Source of the DNA: Desulfurivibrio alkaliphilus AHT 2
GTDB lineage: Bacteria; Desulfobacterota; Desulfobulbia; Desulfobulbales; Desulfurivibrionaceae
Direction: 5' to 3'
NCBI RefSeq assembly: GCF_000092205.1
Contig: NC_014216.1
Location: 1,493,742 to 1,557,741 of the forward strand
DNA length: 64,000 bases
The notes beneath the pieces were generated by a model, which searched no databases, had not been told where the DNA came from, and worked only from the letters and a program-made list of their open reading frames with translations. Positions 1-7,485 of this stretch are shown piece by piece (within the stretch, counting starts at the first letter, position 1; every line of letters starts with the position of its first letter). The position numbers were made by a program, and so were the translations under genes.

Positions 1-121
1 CAAGGGATTTCGCCGGCTGGCTGAGGTCGTCACCGGCATACAATTCAAAAACGGAATCAAGGTGTCAGATCAACCTATGCGGATGGCCGCCTGAGGACTC
101 CGTACACCAGATTTGACAATA
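1..121 (+). mobile_element. probable right end of an insertion sequence (IS256-like?)
   Basis: A reading frame open from base 2 ends at the TGA at 92-94 and has no homology I recognise; it would be the last 30 codons of a transposase. Just after it, 101-123 reads CGTACACCAGATTTGACAA and resembles the terminal inverted repeats I remember for IS256/mutator-type elements, which carry a TTGACA-like end. Similarity to a PAS domain begins abruptly at the GYSR codons from about 125. The foreign sequence therefore seems to stop near 121, inside the PAS gene. The other IS end lies outside the window, so family and boundaries are inferred. Confidence 0.4.
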
Positions 122-1702
122 ACTCCCGGCTACTCCCGGCAGGAGGTGATGGGGCAAAACCCGCGCATCCTCAAGTCCGGCCACCATAGCGATGAGTTTT
201 ACCGCCAGATGTGGCAACAGCTGACCACCACCGGTCACTGGGAAGGGGAAATCTGGAGCCGCCGCAAAAACAGTGAAGTTCACCCCAAGTGGCTGTCAAT
301 CAGCGCCGTCACCGACCGCCGGGGCCGCACCAGCCATTACGTGGGAATTTCCAGCGATCTGACGGCGATCAAGCAAACCCAGGATCAACTGGAAAACCTG
401 GCCCACTTTGACCAGCTAACCGGCCTGCCCAACCGCCTGCTCTTTCACGAGCGCCTGCAACAGGCCATCACCCGGGCCCGGCGTAGCGATCATCAGGTGG
501 CCCTGCTGATGTTCGACCTGGACCGCTTCAAGGAGGTCAACGATGCTTTAGGCCACAGCGCCGGCGACTTTGTCCTTGGCGAGGTGGCCGAACGCTTGGA
601 GCGGATCAAAGACGAAGCCGACAGTATCTGCCGCCTGGGCGGTGACGAATTCTGCCTACTGATCACCAAGGTGGATAACATCGACGAAGTGGCCCAGGCG
701 GCCCAGCAGGTGCTGGGCCTGTTCACCCAGTCCTTCAAATTGAACGGTCACGAGCTGCACCTGACCCCCAGCATCGGCATCTCACTTTTTCCCGACGACG
801 CCGAGGATGCGGAAACCCTGATAAAAAACGCCGACACCGCCACGTACCACACCAAGAAAAACGGCGGCAACAACTTCCACTTTTTTCAGGCCTCGATGTT
901 TGAAGCGGTGCTCACCCGGATGACCATGAAAAACCGGTTGCGGCAGGCCCTGGAATTCGAGGAATTCGAGCTTTACTATCAGCCCAAGATCGGCGCCGAC
1001 GGCCTGACCGTCCGGGGGGTTGAAGCCCTGATCCGCTGGGTGCAGCCGGAACGCGGGCCGGTCAGCCCGGCGGATTTTATCCCCCTGGCGGAGGAAACGG
1101 GGCTGATCGTACCCATCGGGGAATGGGTGCTGCGCCAGGCCTGCAAGCAAAGCCTGCAATGGCAGAAGGAGGGCCTGCCCCATTTGCGGATTGCGGTCAA
1201 TCTCTCGGCGGTGCAGTTTCAGCAGCCGCAACTGGCGGCCGATATCGCCGCCATCATCCGAAACAGCGGCCTGAGCCCAGATTTCCTGGAACTGGAGATC
1301 ACCGAAAGCATTATCATGGAAAACCTGGAAACCGCCACCGCCACCATGCGACAACTGCAGGAGATGGGCATAACCCTGGCCCTGGATGACTTCGGCACCG
1401 GATACTCATCGCTGGGATATTTGAAAAATTTCCCTATCAACAGCCTCAAGATCGACCGGACCTTCGTCAATGACATCACCGACCACGAGGATGACCGGGC
1501 GGTGATTATAACCATCATCACCCTGGCCCACCTTCTCAAGATGGAGGTGGTGGCGGAAGGGGTGGAAACCGCCGCGCAGGTGGACTTTCTGCGGGAAAAA
1601 GGCTGCGATCTTTTCCAAGGTTATTTTTTCAGCCGCCCCTTGCCGGCGGCGGCCATCACCAGGTTTCTGCATGACCATTTCAGCCGGCCGGAAATCCCTT
1701 AA
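113..1702 (+). CDS. PAS-GGDEF-EAL cyclic-di-GMP turnover protein, 5'-truncated
   Basis: The open frame encodes the back half of a PAS domain (GYSRQEVMGQNPRILKSG), then a GGDEF diguanylate cyclase domain and an EAL phosphodiesterase domain. The GGDEF signature is intact near residue 176 (LGGDEF). The EAL signature is intact near residue 303 (VEALIRW), as is the later DDFGTGYSSL metal-site motif. Family proteins make or degrade c-di-GMP in response to the PAS signal. The frame can only start at a TTG at 113 or an ATG at 149, because a stop lies at 92-94. An intact PAS core would need about 40 more residues upstream. The gene is probably interrupted by the element at 1-121, so it may be a pseudogene or be expressed as a truncated enzyme lacking its sensor. 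Confidence 0.8.
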   Translation: MTITPGYSRQEVMGQNPRILKSGHHSDEFYRQMWQQLTTTGHWEGEIWSRRKNSEVHPKWLSISAVTDRRGRTSHYVGISSDLTAIKQTQDQLENLAHFDQLTGLPNRLLFHERLQQAITRARRSDHQVALLMFDLDRFKEVNDALGHSAGDFVLGEVAERLERIKDEADSICRLGGDEFCLLITKVDNIDEVAQAAQQVLGLFTQSFKLNGHELHLTPSIGISLFPDDAEDAETLIKNADTATYHTKKNGGNNFHFFQASMFEAVLTRMTMKNRLRQALEFEEFELYYQPKIGADGLTVRGVEALIRWVQPERGPVSPADFIPLAEETGLIVPIGEWVLRQACKQSLQWQKEGLPHLRIAVNLSAVQFQQPQLAADIAAIIRNSGLSPDFLELEITESIIMENLETATATMRQLQEMGITLALDDFGTGYSSLGYLKNFPINSLKIDRTFVNDITDHEDDRAVIITIITLAHLLKMEVVAEGVETAAQVDFLREKGCDLFQGYFFSRPLPAAAITRFLHDHFSRPEIP

Positions 1703-1727
1703 CCGCCGGCTTTACCGCAGCGGGAGG

Positions 1728-2018
1728 TTAAAGATAACCCTCCCACTCCTGGGGCAGGCGGCTCTTTTTTTCGTTGTTACAGTTCTTGCAGCACGGCACC
1801 AGGTTGTTTTTCCGGCTCAGCCCCCCCCGGACCAGGGGCACCACATGGTCCATGGTCAACTCTGCGGGGGCAAACTTGCCGCCACAGTAATGGCAGATCC
1901 CCTGGGCCAACTTCTGCCGCCACCAGCGTGAACGGCGCAACTCCCTGGCCCTGGCCTTTTCCCGGCGGAGACAGGCCTCGTCAATGCCATCCAGGCTGCT
2001 GCCATAAAGTTCATCCAT
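1728..2018 (-). CDS. HNH endonuclease
   Basis: This 96-residue protein has the complete small HNH nuclease signature: CHYC, then [10 protein letters not shown], then [14 protein letters not shown]. The paired CxxC motifs bind structural zinc and the DH plus downstream N/H positions form the metal-dependent active site. Stand-alone HNH proteins of this type are common in bacteria and their substrate is usually unknown. The start codon overlaps the folC stop by one base (TAATG), so the gene is probably translationally coupled to folC, an unexplained partnership. No phage genes lie nearby. Confidence 0.85.
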   Translation of the reverse strand: MDELYGSSLDGIDEACLRREKARARELRRSRWWRQKLAQGICHYCGGKFAPAELTMDHVVPLVRGGLSRKNNLVPCCKNCNNEKKSRLPQEWEGYL

Positions 2019-3379
2019 TAAGCTTCATCCCTCACCAGTTCTCCTTGCAATAACCGGCGGGCCGCCCCCACCAGATAGAGCGAACCGGCCACCAACACCA
2101 GATCGTCGGGGGTGCTGGCCTGCCAGGCCAGTTGCAGTGCCCCGGCGGTATCTTCCGCTTCACGGGCGGCCGTCCGGGTGGCCGGGGGCAGCATTTGGCG
2201 CATGGCCGCCGGGGTGGCCGAACGTTCGCTTTCCGGCCGGGTCAGGACCAGTTCATCCGCCAGGGGAGCGATTTGCTGCAAGCCGGCGGCCACATCCTTA
2301 TCCGCCATACTGGCCCACACCACCACCAGCCGCCGATAGCTAAAGTCTTCCTGCAGGGCGCCGACCAGGGCGCCGATGCCGGCCGGATTATGGGCCCCAT
2401 CCAGCAGCACCCGCCGCCGCCCGTCGGCACCGGCCGGCCTGATCTCAAGATATTCCAACCGCCCCGGCCAGTTTACCGCCGCAATCCCGGCCCGGATCGA
2501 CTCCTCGGTCACCGGCCATATCGGGGCCAGCAACTCCAGGGTTGCCAGGGCCAGGCTGAGATTATCCCGTTGGTGCCGGCCCCGCAGCCGGCACTGCAAG
2601 CCGCTGATTTCACCATTGAGCCCCCGGTAATGCCAGAGGTTGCCGGCCGCTGCGGCGGCGGAATCGCTGACGCTCTGAGCGCTATCTTGCCGCGCTTGCC
2701 TGTCATCGCCGTAGGCCCAGGAAAAGTTGCGCCCCAGCAAGTAACATGGGGCCTTAAGCAGCCGGCAGCGCTGCTCTACCACCTCCCGGGACTCATCGGC
2801 GGCCACACCGGTAACCAGAGGCACCCCGGCCTTGATGATCCCGGCCTTTTCCGCCGCCACTTCAGCTAAAGTGTCGCCCAGATAAGCCTGATGATCCAGG
2901 GAGACGTTGGTGATCACCCCCACCTCGGGGGTGATCACGTTGGTGGCGTCCAGGCGCCCGCCAAGACCAACCTCCAGGATTGCCACATCCACCCGGCGGG
3001 CGGCAAACCAGAGCAGGGCCAAAGCGGTGGTGAACTCAAAATAGGTAATCTGGTCATCCCCCAGCACCTCATGAATGGCCGTGGCATGGCGGGCAAATTC
3101 GTCTTTGCCGATAAACTCGTCGTTGATCCGGAAACGTTCCCGTACGCAGCTTAAATGGGGCGAGGTATAAAGGCCCACCCGGTAGCCGGCCCGGGACAGG
3201 ACGGCCAGCAAAGCCGCCGCCACCGACCCCTTGCCGTTGGTACCGGCCACATGGATGAAACGCAACTGCTGCTGGGGTTTTCCCAGCCGCGCCAGAAAGC
3301 GCTCCATGCTGTCAAGCCCCAGCTTGATTTTAAAAAATTGCAGACGATCGAGATAATCCCAGGCCTGCTGATAATCCAT
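2018..3379 (-). CDS. folC: bifunctional folylpolyglutamate synthase/dihydrofolate synthase
   Basis: A Mur-ligase-family enzyme of 453 residues that adds glutamate to dihydropteroate and to folates in the cytoplasm, using ATP. The ATP-binding loop is near the N-terminus ([13 protein letters not shown]), followed by the family motifs TSPHL and FEFTTALA, and by the C-terminal ligase domain with [11 protein letters not shown] chose the second of two adjacent ATG codons (MDYQQAW) because an AGGA ribosome site is then five bases upstream; a longer frame from a TTG at 3412 also exists. The gene follows uvrD on the same strand, with a palindromic repeat element between them, and overlaps the HNH gene downstream by one base. 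Confidence 0.93.
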   Translation of the reverse strand: MDYQQAWDYLDRLQFFKIKLGLDSMERFLARLGKPQQQLRFIHVAGTNGKGSVAAALLAVLSRAGYRVGLYTSPHLSCVRERFRINDEFIGKDEFARHATAIHEVLGDDQITYFEFTTALALLWFAARRVDVAILEVGLGGRLDATNVITPEVGVITNVSLDHQAYLGDTLAEVAAEKAGIIKAGVPLVTGVAADESREVVEQRCRLLKAPCYLLGRNFSWAYGDDRQARQDSAQSVSDSAAAAAGNLWHYRGLNGEISGLQCRLRGRHQRDNLSLALATLELLAPIWPVTEESIRAGIAAVNWPGRLEYLEIRPAGADGRRRVLLDGAHNPAGIGALVGALQEDFSYRRLVVVWASMADKDVAAGLQQIAPLADELVLTRPESERSATPAAMRQMLPPATRTAAREAEDTAGALQLAWQASTPDDLVLVAGSLYLVGAARRLLQGELVRDEA

Positions 3380-3414
3380 CATAATCCTGTTTCCAGTTAA
3401 GATTACAAGCAACC

Positions 3415-3560
3415 GTTCACCAGGGGTACTAACCTACAGGTATAACGGGCCGTAAGCGAACAGCCGTGCCGCAGGTTCGGGTAAGCAGCCAGGCGCAGCG
3501 TACCCCCTGTACGTAAGCCTGGCTGATCGCCCGAAGACGCGGTGCGGCTGTTCGCTTACG
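3415..3560 (+). repeat. full-length palindromic repeat element, copy 1
   Basis: The left 36 bases (3415-3450, beginning GTTCACCAGGGGTACT) are the non-palindromic module. Bases 3451-3560 form a long imperfect hairpin whose outer 22 bases pair at 20 positions. The mismatches are the conserved TG/TG pair. The apical hairpin is CGTACCCCCTGTACG. The right end lies one base from the uvrD stop codon, so the element separates uvrD from folC. An 8-base match (TTGTAATC) flanks it on both sides and may be an eroded target duplication. Short frames predicted across the element are its translation, not genes. Confidence 0.9.
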
Positions 3561-3561
3561 A

Positions 3562-5844
3562 TTACAAAGTTTCGAGTTTGGCGTAGTCCAGATGCAGGGT
3601 CTTAAAGCCGTGGCGATCAAAGCGGACATCCACCGTGCTGGGGGGAACCATCCTCACCACCACCCCGGGACCGAAGAAGGGGTGCCTGACCCGCGCGCCC
3701 ACCGCCAGGGGCCGATCGGCGGCCGGTTGGCGGCCACCGCCCTCTTCACTGCTTGCCTCCCCCTGTCCCGGCCGGGGCCGGTACAGCTGCCGTTTGGGGT
3801 AAGGGTCGGCCGTTGCCGGAGGAGGCCCGACCGCCGGCAAATCCAGAAGCCGGGGAGGAACTTCTCCCAGAAAGGGAGAGGGATGACAAAGTGCGGGCCG
3901 CCGATCCATGCCGGTCACCTCCCGGGGATAAACCAGGTAGAGGTTACGCTTAGCCCGGGTGGCGGCGACATAAAAAAGTCGCCGCTCCTCCTCATACTGC
4001 TCGTCATCTTCTGCCTGTCCGGAGGGGAATTTACCTTCGGCCAGGTGGATGATGAACACGCTGTCCCACTCCAGCCCCTTGGCGGAATGAATGGTGGAGA
4101 GCACCAACCGGTCCGGCAATCCCTCCGCCCCACCGGCGTTGACTGCAGGCGGGTCCAGGGCGGTGTCAGCCAGAAAATCACGGATATCCTGATAACCGGC
4201 CAGCAAAGGGCGCAACTGCTCCAGATCGCGCTGGCGCCGGGGATAATCATCGGGGTAAAGGCGCTGGAAAATGGGCTGATAATAAACCAGCACCAACTCC
4301 AGCAGGGGCAGCGGGGCCGGCCCGGCAGCCTGGAGATCCGCCAACAGTTCCTGCAGTAGCAAAAACCCCTGCTGCCACCCTTTGGCGGCCGGGTAAGCGG
4401 CCAGCACCTGCAGATGAGCGGCCAGCGGCTGCTCTGCCCCGCCCTCTTCGCCGCCGGTCCCTTCCGCATCTTCGGCGGCGGCCGGGGCCGGAAAACGGTC
4501 AATGATGCCGGCGGCGGTCTTGGGCCCGATCTTGTCGAGCAACAGCAGCAGCCGGTGCCAGGAAAGCCGATCGGCGGGATTACAGAGTACCCGCAAGTGA
4601 GCCAGCACGTCTTTGATGTGGGCCGATTCGGTTAATTTAAGCCCGCCCCGTTTCTCAAAGCTGATCCCGGCGGCGGCCAGTTCCAGTTCCAGTTTGTAGG
4701 AGTGAAAACCGGAACGAAAGAGAACGGCGATCTCTTCGGTGGGCAGGCCGGAGGCTTGCAGCTGGCGAATATTTTCCACCACAAAGCGGGCCTGGGCCCC
4801 TTCGTTGCGGGCCGCGTACAGCACCGGCTTGCCGCCGCCGGCCAGCTTGCTGAACAGATTTTTGCGGTACTGCTCCGGGGCCGGGGCGATGATGGCGTTG
4901 CTGACCTGCAGTATTTCCGGAGTTGAACGGTAGTTCTCCTCCAGCCGGATTATCCGGGTGCCGGGGAACTGCTTGGGAAACTCCATGATGTTGCGAAAAT
5001 CCGCCCCCCGGAAGCTGTAGATGGACTGGGCGTCGTCGCCCACCGCCATCACATGGTTGCGGGGAGCCGCCAGCAGGCGGACAATTTCCGCCTGCACCGG
5101 GTTGGTGTCCTGGTATTCATCCACCAGCAAGGCCTGAAAGCGGCGGCCCAGTTCGGCCCGCACTTCCTCGTTTTCCCGCAACAGCTGGCGCCAGTAGAGC
5201 AGCAGGTCATCGTAATCCATCAGGCCGTGGGAGATTTTGAAACGGCGGTAATGTTCGGCAATCAGCAGAATGTCATCCAAGAACTCCAGCAGGTGGAGGT
5301 ACTGGGACTCCACCAGGTCGAAGATCCCGATTTCCGTGTTGGCCGCCTTGCTGATGATCGCCAGCAGCAAGCGGCGACTGGGGAAACGCCGGCCGGCCCC
5401 GCCCAGCCCCAGTGAGGACTTGAGCAGATTGATAATTCCTTCTGCATCACCCTGATCAAGGATGGTAAAATTGGCCCGGTAACCGACATGGGCGGCGTAG
5501 CGGCGCAGAATCAGGTTGGCAGTGGCGTGAAAAGTGCCGCCGGTCACCTGGCGGCAGGAAGCATCGGGCAGCAGGTGGCCGGCCCGGGCGATCATCTCCT
5601 GGGCGGCCTTGCGGGTGAAGGTCAGCAGCAGCAGGCTCTCCGGCGCCACCCCCTGCTCCACCAAGTATGCCAAACGGTGGACCAAAGTCCGGGTCTTGCC
5701 GCTGCCGGCCCCGGCAATCACCAAAATCGGCCCGGCCGGGGCCGAAACCGCTTCCCGTTGAGCCGGGTTCAGGCCGGCCAGCGCCTCGGCGGCGGCAACA
5801 GGGGTAGCACTGGTAGGATCGGAGTTGAACAGGGAGCGCTGCAT
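3562..5844 (-). CDS. uvrD: UvrD/PcrA-type ATP-dependent DNA helicase
   Basis: A superfamily 1A 3'-5' helicase of about 760 residues that unwinds DNA in nucleotide excision and mismatch repair and clears replication forks. Seen in the sequence: Q-motif LNPAQREAV, Walker A AGAGSGKT, VDEYQDTN in motif II, GDDAQSIYSFRGA in motif III, NYRS, and VLSTIHSAKGLEWD. The last 50 residues (ARVRHPFFGPGVVV...) match the Tudor-like tail of PcrA/UvrD that contacts RNA polymerase. I chose the ATG at 5844 (MQRSLFN); a GTG six codons upstream is possible, and neither has a strong ribosome site. PcrA versus UvrD naming cannot be settled from sequence alone. Confidence 0.93.
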   Translation of the reverse strand: MQRSLFNSDPTSATPVAAAEALAGLNPAQREAVSAPAGPILVIAGAGSGKTRTLVHRLAYLVEQGVAPESLLLLTFTRKAAQEMIARAGHLLPDASCRQVTGGTFHATANLILRRYAAHVGYRANFTILDQGDAEGIINLLKSSLGLGGAGRRFPSRRLLLAIISKAANTEIGIFDLVESQYLHLLEFLDDILLIAEHYRRFKISHGLMDYDDLLLYWRQLLRENEEVRAELGRRFQALLVDEYQDTNPVQAEIVRLLAAPRNHVMAVGDDAQSIYSFRGADFRNIMEFPKQFPGTRIIRLEENYRSTPEILQVSNAIIAPAPEQYRKNLFSKLAGGGKPVLYAARNEGAQARFVVENIRQLQASGLPTEEIAVLFRSGFHSYKLELELAAAGISFEKRGGLKLTESAHIKDVLAHLRVLCNPADRLSWHRLLLLLDKIGPKTAAGIIDRFPAPAAAEDAEGTGGEEGGAEQPLAAHLQVLAAYPAAKGWQQGFLLLQELLADLQAAGPAPLPLLELVLVYYQPIFQRLYPDDYPRRQRDLEQLRPLLAGYQDIRDFLADTALDPPAVNAGGAEGLPDRLVLSTIHSAKGLEWDSVFIIHLAEGKFPSGQAEDDEQYEEERRLFYVAATRAKRNLYLVYPREVTGMDRRPALCHPSPFLGEVPPRLLDLPAVGPPPATADPYPKRQLYRPRPGQGEASSEEGGGRQPAADRPLAVGARVRHPFFGPGVVVRMVPPSTVDVRFDRHGFKTLHLDYAKLETL

Positions 5845-5889
5845 GGCCGTCGAATGTAACACAGAACCCCGGCGGGGCGGAGAAAAAAG

Positions 5890-5917
5890 TTGAACTTCTG
5901 CGCCTCGTTGCTAGAAT
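5890..5917 (+). promoter_or_regulatory. candidate sigma-70 promoter
   Basis: TTGAAC, a 16-base spacer and TAGAAT lie in the divergent region between uvrD and the small gene at 5986. Transcription would start near 5924, about 60 bases before that gene. Confidence 0.6.
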
Positions 5918-5985
5918 GAGCAGATCTTTTTAATCAGGGTGCTTCCTGCCCACCCCCGATAACCACGAGCACGCGGAGCAACCAC

Positions 5986-6390
5986 ATGGACCAGAACCAC
6001 ATCCAGCAACTCCTGACCGAAGAAAAACTTGCCGAACTGCTGCCCCCAGGCCGGGCTGATGAATTTTTCGAAGCTCTGCTGGGCGATGCCGCCGAAGGCT
6101 CTTACGACATCAAGTTGAGCTTTCAGCATTTCAACCCCGAGGAACAGACCCTGCAGCTGACCCTGGAGCTCCACGAGCGCCCCGGCAAATGCCTGGCCTG
6201 CAACCTTACATACGGCCTGCCCGAAGTCTTTTCCCGCCACCCCATCATCAACATCAACGGCCTGGTGGAAAAAATCGATCAAATGCTGGGAGAGGGGATG
6301 AGTTGCCGGGAATGGCGGCTGGGGGCCACCCGCCAGGCCTCCAAGTCACTGCACATGATTCCCCTGATCATCAAGCTCGCTCCTGCCTGA
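5986..6390 (+). CDS. conserved protein of unknown function (134 aa)
   Basis: An acidic soluble protein with no signal peptide or membrane segment. It contains one CLAC pair around residues 69-72 in a GKCLACNLTYGLPEVFSRHP context and ends in a hydrophobic IPLIIKLAP stretch. I believe similar Desulfobacterota proteins exist in databases under the misleading automatic name 'pancreas/duodenum homeobox protein 1'; nothing here resembles a homeodomain. A GGAG ribosome site precedes the ATG by eight bases and a good promoter lies at 5890-5917, so the gene is likely monocistronic. Function is unknown. Confidence 0.75.
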   Translation: MDQNHIQQLLTEEKLAELLPPGRADEFFEALLGDAAEGSYDIKLSFQHFNPEEQTLQLTLELHERPGKCLACNLTYGLPEVFSRHPIININGLVEKIDQMLGEGMSCREWRLGATRQASKSLHMIPLIIKLAPA

Positions 6391-6405
6391 AACGGCCCCC
6401 AAAAA

Positions 6406-7167
6406 TCATACCTGGTTGAAATAGCGCCCCACTTCGGGTGGGGCATGGGCATCGGAGCCAATCTCCAGGGGAAGCTGGTAGGCGGCGGCCCGGGCCAGCA
6501 GTTCGGGGCCGGGGTAGGGTTGCCGGCGGCGGTGGGCAAAGCCTGAGGTGTTGATTTCCAGCGCCATCCCGTTGACCGCCATGGCCTTGAAGATGCGCTC
6601 AAAAACCGGAGACTGGCTCTGCGCCGCCAAGGCCGGCCCAACTTCCGGATGATGGCGCAGGGCCGCGTCCAGATGACAAAGCACCGTTGCCGGCAGAGAT
6701 TCCACCGCCTCGGCCAGCAGGGAGAAATACTCGGCCAGGGCCCGGGCTACCCCGTAATTGCCGAAGACCGCCAGGGTCTTTTCGTTGCGGCTCAGCAGAT
6801 TATAGTGGCGGCCGGCTATCTCCAGGAAATGGCAGGAGATGCCCACCCGGTCCCAGGCCTGTTCCCGCAGGAAGGCCAAGGTGGTATCCACCTGGCGGGG
6901 ATTGTACCCCACCTCCACCCCCAGGCCGATTTCAATCCGGCCGGCATAACGCTGTCGCAGGCGTTCACCTTCCCGGCGATAAACCGCAAAATCATCGGCG
7001 GTAAGCCAGGTCCGACGGGGGGCGTTGACCCCGGCCTCAAAGTGCTCCAGAAAAACCAGCCGCCGCAAGCCTTTGGCCAAAGCCGCCTGCACGTACTCCT
7101 CCATACTGCCGGCGGCATGCAGGCAAAGGGAGGTGTGGACGTGGCCGTCGCAGGTCGGATCAGGCAT
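6406..7167 (-). CDS. PHP-domain phosphoesterase, histidinol-phosphatase (HisK/HisJ) type
   Basis: A 253-residue PHP-superfamily metal-dependent phosphatase. The first metal motif CDGHVHTSLC is at the N-terminus, followed by FLEHFEAG, a GLGVEVGY glutamate motif, ISCHFLEIAG, LCHLDAALRHHPE and a C-terminal GSDAHAP. These are the usual metal ligands of HisJ-type histidinol phosphatases, which perform the penultimate step of histidine synthesis. No other his genes are nearby, so the substrate is inferred from family only. I chose the ATG at 7167, just before the first motif. Its start overlaps the end of the upstream 63-residue gene by eight bases, implying translational coupling. Confidence 0.8.
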   Translation of the reverse strand: MPDPTCDGHVHTSLCLHAAGSMEEYVQAALAKGLRRLVFLEHFEAGVNAPRRTWLTADDFAVYRREGERLRQRYAGRIEIGLGVEVGYNPRQVDTTLAFLREQAWDRVGISCHFLEIAGRHYNLLSRNEKTLAVFGNYGVARALAEYFSLLAEAVESLPATVLCHLDAALRHHPEVGPALAAQSQSPVFERIFKAMAVNGMALEINTSGFAHRRRQPYPGPELLARAAAYQLPLEIGSDAHAPPEVGRYFNQV

Positions 7168-7351
7168 TACCCCGGGGGAAGAAATGGACAAAACCGTCAA
7201 CTTCCGAGGTGTCGCAGACCTTGCCCAGGCCCAGCTCAAAAAACTGCTCGAAGTTTTCTATGGGAACGGCAAAACTGTCGCCGTCGGGCAGATGATAGAC
7301 CACCGCCCGGACCTTGGAGAGATCAATGTTGCTGCTGCTTACTTTATGCAT
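7160..7351 (-). CDS. small hypothetical protein (63 aa)
   Basis: Begins MHKVSSSNIDLSKVRAVVYH and looks like a compact soluble domain with alternating beta-type hydrophobics. I do not recognise a family. Its last codons overlap the start of the PHP phosphatase gene by eight bases in a different frame, the main argument that it is real. It could be an accessory protein of the phosphatase. Confidence 0.6.
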   Translation of the reverse strand: MHKVSSSNIDLSKVRAVVYHLPDGDSFAVPIENFEQFFELGLGKVCDTSEVDGFVHFFPRGNA

Positions 7352-7485
7352 ATCTTAAACCTCGCGGGTTCAGGATCGAACGATAATGCTGCTCACATTA
7401 CTCAACACTTTAATCATTATATCGGCATTGGCAAGCCTCGAGCTTAAGGGAAAAAATCTGACCGGGAACCGGCGGTCACCGGGGG

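Noticed and set aside
3429-3629. Small ORFs across repeat copies (also 14035-14289 and 27452-27676) encoding similar RPC.VGVRCAWLL-like peptides
   Set aside because: They are translations of the palindromic repeat; similarity between them reflects the DNA element, and frames are not conserved at the other copies.
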